Assembly: GCA_964594365.1 (NCBI GenBank)
Contig: CAZQMB010000004.1
Span: forward strand, 1-64,000
Origin: CAIUSP01 sp964594365
GTDB taxonomy: Bacteria > Actinomycetota > Thermoleophilia > Solirubrobacterales > 70-9
Direction of reading: 5' to 3'
DNA: 64,000 nucleotides
Part shown: piece after piece, positions 24,679-34,453 of the stretch
How the letters are laid out: each line of letters opens with the position of its first letter
How positions within the stretch are numbered: position 1 is the stretch's first letter
The notes under the pieces: model-generated
What the model was told of the DNA's origin: nothing
Seen by the model: only the letters and a program-made list of their open reading frames with translations
Database searches by the model: none
Made by a program: the position numbers and the translations under genes

Positions 24679-26100
24679 TTGGCTGGAGACCAGACAGTAG
24701 TTCCGCCGCAGAATCTCGAGGCCGAGGAATCGGTGCTCGGAGCGATGATGGTCTCTGAGGCCGCTGTGGAGCCCGTGCTGCTGGAGGTCCGGCTGGCTCC
24801 CGAGGACTTCTACCGAGATCGACACAGGGTGATCTACCAGGCGATCCTCTCCCTCAACGAGGAGAACGCCGCAATCGATGCCCTCACCGTCGCCGAGAGG
24901 CTCACACAGCAGGGGACCCTCGAGCAGGCCGGCGGGCGGGATGTGATCGCAGGCCTCGCGGCGACCGTCCCTGCAGCCGGAAACGCTGCGCACTACGCCA
25001 GGATCGTGAAGGAGAACTCCGTGCTTCGGAGACTCGACCGCGCGGCGAAGGAAATCCAGCAGTCGGTAGTCGATAGGGGCGACACCACCGGGGAGCTGGT
25101 CGAACGCGCAGAACGGCTCCTCTTCCAGGTGGCGCACACCGAACAGGCCTCGGACTTCAAGTCGGTGGAGGATGTCCTCCACGACGAGTGGGACAGACTC
25201 CAGCACCTGCACGAGAACAGCAACGAGCTGATCGGCACACCGTCCGGCTTTCGTGACCTCGACAGCAAGACCGGTGGATTCCAGGCTGGGAACCTGATCG
25301 TGATCGCCGCCCGACCTTCGATGGGCAAGAGCACCTTCGTCTGCAATATCGCCGAGAACGTCGCGCTGAAAGCGAATCTCCCGGTGGCGCTCTTCTCGCT
25401 CGAGATGTCGGAGACGGAGCTCGCACAGAGGTTCCTCGCCTCTCAGGCCCGGATCAGCTCTGACAAGCTCAGGAGGGGGGCCGTTTCGGAATCCGATTGG
25501 CCGAAGGTGATGAGCGCAAACAACAGCCTCGCCAACGCCCCGTTGTGGATCGACGACTCCGCCGACCTCAGCCTGCTCGAACTGCGGGCCAAGGCCCGCC
25601 GGCTCCATGCGGAGATGAAGCGCCAGAACGGTGAGAGGGGGCTCGGTTTGATCATCGTCGACTACATCCAGCTGCTCAGAGCCGATGACACTCACGCAAA
25701 CCGGGTCGAACAGGTGGCTCAGTTCAGCCGTGGACTGAAGCTCCTCTCCCGCGAACTCGAAGTGCCGGTGATCGCGGTCTCGCAGCTGTCGAGGGCACCC
25801 GAGCAGCGGCCCGACAAGCGGCCCATCCTGTCCGATCTGCGCGAATCAGGATCGATCGAGCAGGACGCCGACATAGTCGGATTCCTCTATCGCGACGAGT
25901 ACTACACGAAGGAGAACTCCGAGGAGCCAGGGATCGGCGATCTGATCCTCGCCAAGCACAGGAACGGTCCGGTCGGAGTAGTGAAGCTGGCCTTCATCTC
26001 CAGATACCCCAAGTTCGCCGATCGGGCGATCAGGGATGTACCGGTGGAACAAACCGCTACCGACGACCCGCCTGTGACCGACCTTGCAGAAGGTGGATGA
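24679..26100 (+). CDS. dnaB: Replicative DNA helicase DnaB
   Basis: The 473-residue helicase unwinds DNA at the fork. The N-terminal domain (QNLEAEESVLGAMM...FYRDRHRVIYQAI) is followed by a RecA-like motor with Walker A ARPSMGKST near residue 211, SLEMSETELAQR, Walker B IIVDYIQLL, VIAVSQLSR and DLRESGSIEQDAD. There is no intein, although actinobacterial dnaB often carries one. The start is TTG 24679; no other start fits the frame. A DnaC-like gene follows immediately. Confidence 0.96.
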   Translation: MAGDQTVVPPQNLEAEESVLGAMMVSEAAVEPVLLEVRLAPEDFYRDRHRVIYQAILSLNEENAAIDALTVAERLTQQGTLEQAGGRDVIAGLAATVPAAGNAAHYARIVKENSVLRRLDRAAKEIQQSVVDRGDTTGELVERAERLLFQVAHTEQASDFKSVEDVLHDEWDRLQHLHENSNELIGTPSGFRDLDSKTGGFQAGNLIVIAARPSMGKSTFVCNIAENVALKANLPVALFSLEMSETELAQRFLASQARISSDKLRRGAVSESDWPKVMSANNSLANAPLWIDDSADLSLLELRAKARRLHAEMKRQNGERGLGLIIVDYIQLLRADDTHANRVEQVAQFSRGLKLLSRELEVPVIAVSQLSRAPEQRPDKRPILSDLRESGSIEQDADIVGFLYRDEYYTKENSEEPGIGDLILAKHRNGPVGVVKLAFISRYPKFADRAIRDVPVEQTATDDPPVTDLAEGG

Positions 26101-26101
26101 G

Positions 26102-26845
26102 GTGCGAGTGGCCGGCTCAGGGGCGCTCGCCGATGAACCCTCCATCTGCCCCAAGGGAACGTGTGACGGCTCCGGATGGATCCTGGGGCCGGAGGACATC
26201 GCTCGCCCGTGTGGCTGCCGGGAGCGCAAGATCGCCAAGGCGAAGTCTCACGGCGTCTCCTCTGTGATCCCGGCGAGATACCGGGGAGTCTCATTCGATC
26301 GACCGCCGGTGACACAGATCAACGACGCGGTGGTCAACCAGGTTCGCGAGTACTGCGATCGACTCGAAGAGAGCCTCGACTCCGGGCGGGGCCTCTGGTT
26401 CTTCGGCAACTCGGGCACCGGTAAGACGACCCTCGCGATGCTCGTCTCGAAACTCACGCTCGAGGCTGGTCGAACCGCGGCGATCTACTCGATGCCGCAA
26501 CTGCTCTCGAGGATCCGGCAGACCTTCGACTCGCTGCCGGGCGAGGAGTCATATCTGGACCTCTTCGGCCAACTCACCTCGGTCGACCTGCTGCACCTCG
26601 ATGACCTCGGATCGGAGAATCGAACCGAGTGGGTTCTGGAACAGCTCTATGCGTTGATCAACGAGCGGTACGAGGCAGAGAGGGCGCTGGTGGTCACGAC
26701 CAACCTCACGGCCGAGCAGCTCGAGGAGCAGATCGGTGAACGGGTCGTGTCGCGTCTGGTCGAGATGTGCGGCGACCCGCTTCCTCTGTACGGCGACGAC
26801 CGTCGTTTGAAGGTCGCTCCACCGCCGTCCGATTCCGCTTCATAA
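26102..26845 (+). CDS. DnaC/IstB-like AAA+ ATPase (probable helicase loader)
   Basis: The protein has about 247 residues. An N-terminal Cys cluster (CPKGTC... and PCGCRERK) looks like a zinc ribbon. The AAA+ core has Walker A GNSGTGKTTL near residue 98, Walker B DLLHLDDLGSE near 158, sensor-I VVTTNLT and the RVVSRLVEM arginine segment. This order is typical of DnaC/DnaI-type loaders and IstB ATPases. Its position directly after dnaB favours helicase loading. Several GTG starts are possible (26093, 26102, 26108); AAGGTGG lies before 26102. A DciA gene is also present at 61191. Confidence 0.85.
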   Translation: MRVAGSGALADEPSICPKGTCDGSGWILGPEDIARPCGCRERKIAKAKSHGVSSVIPARYRGVSFDRPPVTQINDAVVNQVREYCDRLEESLDSGRGLWFFGNSGTGKTTLAMLVSKLTLEAGRTAAIYSMPQLLSRIRQTFDSLPGEESYLDLFGQLTSVDLLHLDDLGSENRTEWVLEQLYALINERYEAERALVVTTNLTAEQLEEQIGERVVSRLVEMCGDPLPLYGDDRRLKVAPPPSDSAS

Positions 26846-28198
<1,353 letters not shown>

Positions 28199-28202
28199 GC
28201 GC

Positions 28203-29423
28203 CTAACGGCCGGTACCGACCAGCTTGACCCGGCGGTACTGGACTCCCTTGCCTGAGGTGACGGTCAGGTACCCGCTCCTCTTCTTCGCGCTCTTGGGGA
28301 GGAATCGGATCTTCACGGTGCAGGAAGCCCCCGATTCGATAGTCGACGTGCAGGTTCCCCCTGCCCGTTTGAATCCCCGGCCGCTGACCGCGTACTGAGC
28401 CACCGTTGCCGGAAGAGAAGACGTTCCATTCAGGGTCACGGACTTGAATCGTTTCCGACCCACCTTCACCTTGCCGAAACCGAGCGGAGAGGGCGAGCCC
28501 GACACGGAGGCAGCGTAATTCCCGATCCAGGTCCGGAAATTGGCCACACGGGTGTAGGTGCCCGCGAACCCCGGCGCTGCGCAACCGTCACCACCGCTGA
28601 CCAGCCCGATCAACGCGCGTCCCGAGGCGGTCTCTACCTCGAGCGGTCCGCCGCTGTCACCCTGACAGGCATCCTTCCCCTCGTCGTTGCCAGGGGGATT
28701 CGGTGTGTTCCCTGCACAGAGGGTCGAGAAGAGGGGTACGCCCGGGTACGCCGTCTCACAGTCGGAATCGGAGACCACCGGCACCTCCACTTCGCGCAGA
28801 TCGTCCGAGTAGTACTGGGGCGGACAAGGAGGTTCGGGTGAACCTCCGCCGCACTCAGCCGGCTGTGCGACCGTGCCACCCCAACCCGCCACGTAGGAAG
28901 GATCGCCCGGCTCCCAGAACGAGGCCTGCGAGGGCTTGATCACCGCGCGAACCGGCTGAGTCGACGGCTCCGACAGTTCCAGGAGGGCGAGATCGTTGGC
29001 GGCGGTCGAGTCGACGTAGTTGGGGTTGAGCACGATCCGCCGGAGCGAGATCCGCTCTCCGCCCGGGCCACTCAGTTTGTGCCGGCCGGCCAGCACCTTG
29101 AAGTCACTCGCTGGCTGGACTCCGAAGGGATCGCCCTCCACCACACAGTGACCGGCGGTCAGCACCCACCTGTGCGCGATCAGAGTGCCACCACACTCCC
29201 AGCCGTACTCAGGGCCGATGGCTGCATAGTAGAGAGCGACCACGGAGGGCCATGAGCCTGCAGGAGCGACCGTACCTCCGATGATCCGGGGGGACACCCG
29301 AACGGATTCTTCCGAAGCCCTGGCGCTGCCGACGGCGCCCGAGAGAGCGAGGGAGCACGCAAACGCGAGCGCGGCAGAGACCAGTCCGACGCGTCCGACC
29401 AGAGGATGCGATCGCACCCTCAA
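28203..29423 (-). CDS. Secreted trypsin-like serine protease with C-terminal beta domain
   Basis: The 406-residue protein has a signal peptide (cleavage near SARA|SEE) and an activation-site-like RIIGGTVA. The catalytic triad is His in LTAGHC, Asp in NDLALLEL and Ser in CQGDSGGPL. After about residue 305 a 100-residue beta-rich, Cys-containing domain (GFGKVKVGRKRFKSVTLNG...) resembles the ASH/choice-of-anchor repeats of secreted actinobacterial proteins. The start TTG 29423 makes a TTGA overlap with the dehydrogenase stop; GTG 29417 is an alternative. Confidence 0.88.
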   Translation of the reverse strand: MRVRSHPLVGRVGLVSAALAFACSLALSGAVGSARASEESVRVSPRIIGGTVAPAGSWPSVVALYYAAIGPEYGWECGGTLIAHRWVLTAGHCVVEGDPFGVQPASDFKVLAGRHKLSGPGGERISLRRIVLNPNYVDSTAANDLALLELSEPSTQPVRAVIKPSQASFWEPGDPSYVAGWGGTVAQPAECGGGSPEPPCPPQYYSDDLREVEVPVVSDSDCETAYPGVPLFSTLCAGNTPNPPGNDEGKDACQGDSGGPLEVETASGRALIGLVSGGDGCAAPGFAGTYTRVANFRTWIGNYAASVSGSPSPLGFGKVKVGRKRFKSVTLNGTSSLPATVAQYAVSGRGFKRAGGTCTSTIESGASCTVKIRFLPKSAKKRSGYLTVTSGKGVQYRRVKLVGTGR

Positions 29424-30667
29424 AGCTGAGTCAGCTTGCTGGATTCCATACCCCTCGTAACACCGCGCAGGTCGAGAATGAGCGGTGCTTTGGATACGAC
29501 TTTCGAGTAGTCGAGCTCAGGATGCGCTGTGACGATCACCGCCAGATCGCATTGATCGAGAGCCTGATCGAGCGGCGTCGAGGAGAGCGCGAACTCGGTC
29601 AGTTCGGGCACGTGAGGATCGTGGTAGCTGATCTCCGCGCCCGCATCACGCGCCAGGCCGATCATCTTCAGGGCAGGGGACTCGCGAGTGTCCCCGATTC
29701 CGCCCTTGTAGGCGACCCCCAGCAGGAGGATGCGCGCATCCTTCATCGCCTGTCCCGAATCACTGAGAGCGCGCTCCATTTTCTGGACGCAGAAGTGGGG
29801 CTGATCCTGATTGATCTTCCCGGCAAGCTCGATGAACTCGGTGGAGAAGTCGTACTCACGTGCCTTGTAGGAGAGATAGAAGGGGTCGACCGGGAGGCAG
29901 TGACCTCCCATTCCCGGGCCGGGATCGAACCGCATGAACCCGAACGGCTTCGTCCCTGCGGCCTCCACCACCTCCCAGACATCTATCCCCATCCGGTCAC
30001 ACAGTTGGGCGAGTTCGTTGACGAGAGCGATGTTGACCGATCTGAAGATGTTCTCCAACAACTTCGCGAGTTCCGCCGCCTCCGGGCCAGAGACCTCCAC
30101 GACCTGATCGCAGATCGACGAATAGAGCTCGGTGGCCATCTCGGAACACTTCTCGGATATCCCACCCACGATCTTCGGGGTGGTACGGATGGTGTGATCC
30201 GTGCGGCCCGGATCGATCCTCTCCGGGGAGAACGCCAGGAAGAAGTCCTCTCCGGCCTTCATACCCGACTCCTCGAGGATCGGCTGCAGACGTTCGCGCG
30301 TGGTCCCCGGATACGTGGTCGATTCCAGCACCACCAACTGACCCTCTCTGAGAACTCTGGCGAGTGAGGTCGCGGCGTCGACCAGGTAGGTCAGGTCCGG
30401 TTCACGGGTGGATGTGAGCGGGGTCGGAACGCAGATCAGGATCGCGTCACAGGCGGAGAGGTCTTCGGGATCGGAGGTGGGTCGGAAGGAGTCGCCGAGA
30501 GCGGCGATCCTCGCGTCGTCGACGTCGTCGATGTAGCTCCTGCGCTCCTGGAGCGATGCGAGCTTGCGGGTATCGGTTTCGAGACCGATCACCTCGCTGC
30601 CAGCTTCGGCGAAAGCCACCGCCAGCGGCAAACCCACGTATCCGAGTCCGACTATCCCCACGCGCAT
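29420..30667 (-). CDS. Nucleotide-sugar dehydrogenase (UDP-GlcNAc 6-dehydrogenase-like)
   Basis: This 415-residue enzyme oxidises a UDP-sugar C6 alcohol to the uronic acid with two NAD+. It has the Rossmann motif GIVGLGYVGLPLA at the N-terminus, CVPTPL, ESTTYPGTTRE, FSPERIDPG and the catalytic loop GPGMGGHCLPVDPFYL with the nucleophilic Cys. ILLLGVAYKGGIGDTRESPA follows in the C-terminal domain. The SPERIDPG and MGGHCLPVDP forms favour the WbpA/UDP-N-acetylglucosamine branch over UDP-glucose dehydrogenase. It probably supplies a uronic acid for a surface glycan and is coupled to the downstream protease gene. Confidence 0.88.
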   Translation of the reverse strand: MRVGIVGLGYVGLPLAVAFAEAGSEVIGLETDTRKLASLQERRSYIDDVDDARIAALGDSFRPTSDPEDLSACDAILICVPTPLTSTREPDLTYLVDAATSLARVLREGQLVVLESTTYPGTTRERLQPILEESGMKAGEDFFLAFSPERIDPGRTDHTIRTTPKIVGGISEKCSEMATELYSSICDQVVEVSGPEAAELAKLLENIFRSVNIALVNELAQLCDRMGIDVWEVVEAAGTKPFGFMRFDPGPGMGGHCLPVDPFYLSYKAREYDFSTEFIELAGKINQDQPHFCVQKMERALSDSGQAMKDARILLLGVAYKGGIGDTRESPALKMIGLARDAGAEISYHDPHVPELTEFALSSTPLDQALDQCDLAVIVTAHPELDYSKVVSKAPLILDLRGVTRGMESSKLTQL

Positions 30668-30745
30668 AGACGGTTGATTCTAGGCGGGGACAGGTCGGCG
30701 CTTGGGAGGGATCCTGCCCAGTCCCCTCCGTCTACCATCAGGTCG

Positions 30746-31402
30746 ATGTCCGAAGGCGTCGAACTGCAAGGGAAGGTCGCACTGGTCACGGGAGCCTCGT
30801 CCGGGATCGGGGCTGCGACGGCGCGTCTGCTGGTCGAGAAAGGGGCCGTGGTGGCTGCTGTGGCACGCAGGAAGGAACTTCTGGACCAACTCGGCGGAGT
30901 CGAAGCCCATTCCGTCGATCTGTCAGACCCGCTTCAGGCCCAGCAGCTCGCAGCGAACGTGGAGGATGCCCACGGAAGGGTGGACATCCTGATCAACAAC
31001 GCCGCGGTCAGGGTCGACGGAGCGGTCGATCAGATTTCGGTCGAGGATCTCGACTCCTCGTTCCAACTCAATGCACTGACACCGTTCGTCCTGGCCGGGA
31101 GACTGCTGCCAGGGATGAAGGAGAGGGGGGAGGGCGTCATCGCCAACGTCGTCGCTCCCAAGGTCAGCGCCGGCCGCAAGGGAATGGGTGTCTACGCGGC
31201 CTCCAAGGCAGCCCTCGAATCCACCACCCAGACCCTGCGGCAGGAGGCGGGGGGATCGAGCGGGGTGGCTGTGTTCGCCTTCGACCCAGGATGGGTCAAG
31301 ACCGATCTCGCCCCCGACGGGACCGATACGCCCGAGGCGGCAGCGGAACGGCTCGTTGCGCACATCGAGGCAGGAAAAGGAAGCAGGGAGATCCTCTCCT
31401 GA
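30746..31402 (+). CDS. Short-chain dehydrogenase/reductase
   Basis: The 218-residue SDR has the cofactor motif TGASSGIGAAT near residue 14, INNAAV near 86 and the catalytic YAASK near 147. The basic AVARRKE after beta-2 suggests NADP(H). The usual active-site Ser position (NISS) reads VVAPKVS, so the catalytic Ser appears shifted or missing. ATG 30746 directly precedes the Rossmann fold. Substrate cannot be told. It is divergent from the dehydrogenase operon. Confidence 0.86.
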   Translation: MSEGVELQGKVALVTGASSGIGAATARLLVEKGAVVAAVARRKELLDQLGGVEAHSVDLSDPLQAQQLAANVEDAHGRVDILINNAAVRVDGAVDQISVEDLDSSFQLNALTPFVLAGRLLPGMKERGEGVIANVVAPKVSAGRKGMGVYAASKAALESTTQTLRQEAGGSSGVAVFAFDPGWVKTDLAPDGTDTPEAAAERLVAHIEAGKGSREILS

Positions 31403-31481
31403 ATCCCGCCATCTACGGAACTTTCGCCGCCCAGCAGGGTTTCAGGATCACCTCTAGTCCTCCACCAACCGAAGGAGCAGC

Positions 31482-32015
31482 ATGAAGAAGAGACTCTCGA
31501 TCGTCCTCGCCGCCTCTTGCGTCACGGGCCTGATGTTGGCGCCCGCTTCCCACGCCAGCCCCGCAGTCGATGCCGGCAAACAGGCGAAGGTCTTCGCTGC
31601 CAAACAGTGTGCCGCGCAGGCCAAGCAGGCTCCCAAGGTGTTCAGGGCTCGCTACGGGAAGGTCCGCAGGACCGCGCTCGCCGCTTGCGTCCGGACCGGA
31701 ACCAGGGATCTGGTCACCGAAGTGGGTACCGCAGTGGAAACCTGCGCGAACGAGCTGGTTGCCGACCCGTCAGGTTTCCTGGACGCATACGGCGACAGCA
31801 GCGATCCTCTCGGCGTAGTGCAGGCCTTCCCGAACTGCGTCCGATCCAAGCTCGGCAGCGAGATCCAGGCGAGGATCGAGGCCTTCGCCGTCGCGGGCAG
31901 GGAATGCCTGCAGGAGGCGAGGAATGACCCCGAAGCGTTCAGGGGGACATACGGTCAGGGAGACGGACCCTTGGCAGCGATCGGTCGATGCATCGATTCG
32001 AGATTGGCATCGTGA
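31482..32015 (+). CDS. Secreted triple Cys-repeat protein, family not recognised
   Basis: The 177-residue protein has a clear signal peptide (cleavage near SHA|SPA, residue 25). The mature part consists of three repeats following C-x7-P-x2-F-x3-YG-x(9-14)-C: C43/P51/F54/Y58-G59/C69, C88/P96/F99/Y103-G104/C119 and C142/P150/F153/Y157-G158/C170. Three disulfides, one per helical repeat, are a simple prediction. AAGGAGCAGC precedes the ATG, a good ribosome-binding site. It lies next to genes for two secreted hydrolase-type proteins. Function unknown. Confidence 0.8.
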   Translation: MKKRLSIVLAASCVTGLMLAPASHASPAVDAGKQAKVFAAKQCAAQAKQAPKVFRARYGKVRRTALAACVRTGTRDLVTEVGTAVETCANELVADPSGFLDAYGDSSDPLGVVQAFPNCVRSKLGSEIQARIEAFAVAGRECLQEARNDPEAFRGTYGQGDGPLAAIGRCIDSRLAS

Positions 32016-32075
32016 ATCCAGCGCGCCACCTCGGGCGCTGATACGGTTCCGGTGGTGCAGGGAGCAATACATCTG

Positions 32076-33149
32076 ATGCGGGGGCGACTCGCCATAGCCG
32101 CAGCGGCTTCGGTGCTGTCCGTCCTCGTGGCTCTGGTGATCGCCGGTGAGTCCAACGCGTCCCGCTCGGCAACCGCTCCGCCCAACTCCGTGTCGCAGGA
32201 GGAACTCGCATCGCAGTTCAAGTGCGAGCGACACACGGAGGCCGGGGATCTGACCGGAGAAGCGGCCTTCGTGGGTGACACCCGTACACCGCTGGTGTTC
32301 GTGACCGGTACCGGGGCTTCCGGGGATGCTGCCTACGCGATCGGCAAAGATGCCTTCGACCTCGAGGGAAGGACCGTCTGCTGGACCAACTTCCCCGATC
32401 AGCCCGCCGACGGCGTCACTCAGGGCTACAACACCACCGGAGACATCCAGATCTCGGTCCAGTACCTGGTCTACGCGATTCGCCAGACATATGCGATGGC
32501 TGGCCGCAAGGTCGCCGTGTTCGGCATCAGTCAGGGTGCTCTGCTTCCGAGGATTGCCCTGACCTACTGGAAGGATCTGCGGACCAAGGTCACGGACGTG
32601 ATCGGAGCTGCCGGGACCCATCACGGGACGAACGTTATCGGGAGCACCTGCACCGCTTCTGCGCCGTGTCCGCCCGCTGGCTGGCAGCAGAAGAAGGGCT
32701 CGAAGCTGCTCCGTGCGCTCAACTCACAGCGGGACGAGACACCCGGCAAGAGCGTTGGCTGGACCACTATCCGCTCGCTCAGCGATCAGACCGTCAAGCC
32801 GGTGACCAAGAACGCCAAGACCTCTTCCTCAGCGCTGCAAGGGGCCACGAACATCCTGATCCAGGATATCTGCAAAGGCAGGACCGTCTCACACATCGGT
32901 ACAGCGCTCGACTCGGTCACATTCGCCGCAATCCAGGACGCCATCGACCACCCCGGTCCCGCGAAGATCAAGCGTCTGCCTCGCTCTCAGGCCTTCTGCG
33001 CCAACCGGTACGCGCCTCCCTTCGAGAACGCCGAAGGCGACATCCTCGTTGGCCTCGCCAACGGGGTCACTGGCGGTAACCAGACGAGCACCCCTCGGGT
33101 CTCAGCCGAACCGGCTGTGGACGCCTGGTTCCGCAAGATCCACCGCTGA
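32076..33149 (+). CDS. Secreted alpha/beta-hydrolase (lipase-like)
   Basis: The 357-residue protein has a signal or anchor segment (about 3-24). The alpha/beta-hydrolase core has VFVTGTGASGDAAY (oxyanion region), nucleophile elbow VFGISQGALLPRIAL (G-x-S-x-G), an Asp in the later strand region and HIGTALDSVTF (likely catalytic His). The pattern resembles actinobacterial lipases related to Candida antarctica lipase B. Four or more Cys residues suggest disulfides. ATG 32076 with upstream GGGAG is chosen; GTG 32052 or 32055 would add a few residues. Confidence 0.75.
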   Translation: MRGRLAIAAAASVLSVLVALVIAGESNASRSATAPPNSVSQEELASQFKCERHTEAGDLTGEAAFVGDTRTPLVFVTGTGASGDAAYAIGKDAFDLEGRTVCWTNFPDQPADGVTQGYNTTGDIQISVQYLVYAIRQTYAMAGRKVAVFGISQGALLPRIALTYWKDLRTKVTDVIGAAGTHHGTNVIGSTCTASAPCPPAGWQQKKGSKLLRALNSQRDETPGKSVGWTTIRSLSDQTVKPVTKNAKTSSSALQGATNILIQDICKGRTVSHIGTALDSVTFAAIQDAIDHPGPAKIKRLPRSQAFCANRYAPPFENAEGDILVGLANGVTGGNQTSTPRVSAEPAVDAWFRKIHR

Positions 33150-33167
33150 GCCTGGATCCGAGCTGCC

Positions 33168-34166
33168 TTAGAGGCCGTTCAACTCCCTCGCAGCCCCGAT
33201 CGCGTCGCCGGTGCCGAGGAAATCCACCGCCAGGATGTTCGGCAGCCTGCCGCGCACCGTCCGACATGCCTTGGCTCTCGCTACCAGCGCGGATCGGGTG
33301 TTGACCAGTGCGGCATCCTCGATACTCGGTACCGGAGGAAACACGTCGCGGGATATCCAGTGGTTCATCAGGAAGAGATTGCCCACGTCGCCCCCTCGTC
33401 TGGCGGCGCAACTCGAGGCCAGCGATTCGGGATCGAGGAGCTCGGAGGGCAGCTCGTAGCTCCAGTCCGTCTCTCGCATCAAACCCGAATACGCGAGGTG
33501 GTACCAAGGGACATCACCTACGTCAGTCTGAGCGAACACTACGACGCGGCGCCCTGATCTGATCATCGATCCCAAGGTCGGCCAACGGCCGGTGCCGCCC
33601 GTGTAGACGTACCTCGACAAACCACTCGCACGAACAGCGCTCGCGAAGTCGTCCGGAGCAATGTAGTCCTCGTTGATCAACACGACCACCTCGCGCGGAT
33701 GCCTGCGCAGGAAGTTGGTGAAGTAGCGCAGGCCTGAGGTGAGTTTGGTCGCTCCGAACTGACACAGGACGTGACACAGGTAGGTCGAGGTATCGGGAAA
33801 TGCCGAGGGATCCTCTACGGAGTCCACACCGTTCGGATTCAGTACGTTCGGTGCGGGTCTGCCGTAGTGGGTGTCGATGAGAAAGGCTCTCGCGCCGCGC
33901 TTGAGCTGATCGGGGATCGCGAACGTCTGATGAGGGAGACCAAAGCCTGCCTGCGAGGCTGACATCGAGTTGTGAGTCCCGACGAGCACTACCCGGTCGA
34001 GACTGCGTCCACAGAGCTTCGAGGACCCGTTACACGGAAGAGGCTTCTTGGCCTCGGCTACTCCGGTCGGAGTAATCGAACAGAATCCAAGCACGACGAG
34101 ACACCCGACTATGGCCCCAGTGAGCCATTTTCCCGGTCTATGCAGCACTCGCCCGATCCCCACCAT
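33168..34166 (-). CDS. Secreted PI-PLC-like phosphodiesterase domain protein
   Basis: The 332-residue protein has an N-terminal signal/anchor (about 14-38). A TIM-barrel pattern of the PLC-like phosphodiesterase superfamily follows: VVLVGTHNSMSASQAGF (first catalytic His), LKRGARAFLIDTHYG, VVVLINEDYI, RRVVVFAQ and MNHWISRD. Bacterial PI-PLC cleaves glycerophosphodiester bonds; whether this one is a phospholipase is not shown. It is convergent with the lipase gene. Two early Cys (CNGSSKLC) suggest a disulfide. Confidence 0.78.
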   Translation of the reverse strand: MVGIGRVLHRPGKWLTGAIVGCLVVLGFCSITPTGVAEAKKPLPCNGSSKLCGRSLDRVVLVGTHNSMSASQAGFGLPHQTFAIPDQLKRGARAFLIDTHYGRPAPNVLNPNGVDSVEDPSAFPDTSTYLCHVLCQFGATKLTSGLRYFTNFLRRHPREVVVLINEDYIAPDDFASAVRASGLSRYVYTGGTGRWPTLGSMIRSGRRVVVFAQTDVGDVPWYHLAYSGLMRETDWSYELPSELLDPESLASSCAARRGGDVGNLFLMNHWISRDVFPPVPSIEDAALVNTRSALVARAKACRTVRGRLPNILAVDFLGTGDAIGAARELNGL

Positions 34167-34308
34167 GGGACACAGTCTAGACGCGGAACCTCCCTGTCAC
34201 GCGATCAACGAACGGGCGCCATAGTAGCCACAGGCTGCGGCAGCGAGGCCGTATCCAGCGGCAACTCCCGCAGAGCCACCGGCGACCACCAAGAAGGGGG
34301 TCATCGAG

Positions 34309-34381
34309 TGGGCCGTGAAGGATTCGAACCTTCGACCTTGAGATTAAGAGTCTCCTGCTCTACCAACTGAGCTAACGGCCC
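34309..34381 (-). tRNA. tRNA-Lys (anticodon CTT)
   Basis: On the minus strand the acceptor GGGCCGT pairs with ACGGCCC, followed by D arm GCTC-AGTTGGTA-GAGC. The anticodon loop CTCTTAA carries CTT, and the T arm is GAAGG-TTCGAAT-CCTTC. The discriminator is A and CCA is not encoded. It decodes AAG. Confidence 0.96.
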
Positions 34382-34453
34382 CTGTTCTGGTTTCCCGATG
34401 CTCCGGGAATCACACGGTTGGGGATTATAGGTAGCGCTCGGTAACGGCAGGGA

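Noticed and set aside
24679..26100. Possible intein in dnaB, as often found in actinobacteria.
   Set aside because: The reading frame has normal length and the Walker A and later motifs are uninterrupted.
33972..34370. A 132-codon plus-strand frame across the PI-PLC-like gene start and tRNA-Lys.
   Set aside because: It includes a complete tRNA in antisense and overlaps the signal-peptide region of a supported gene.
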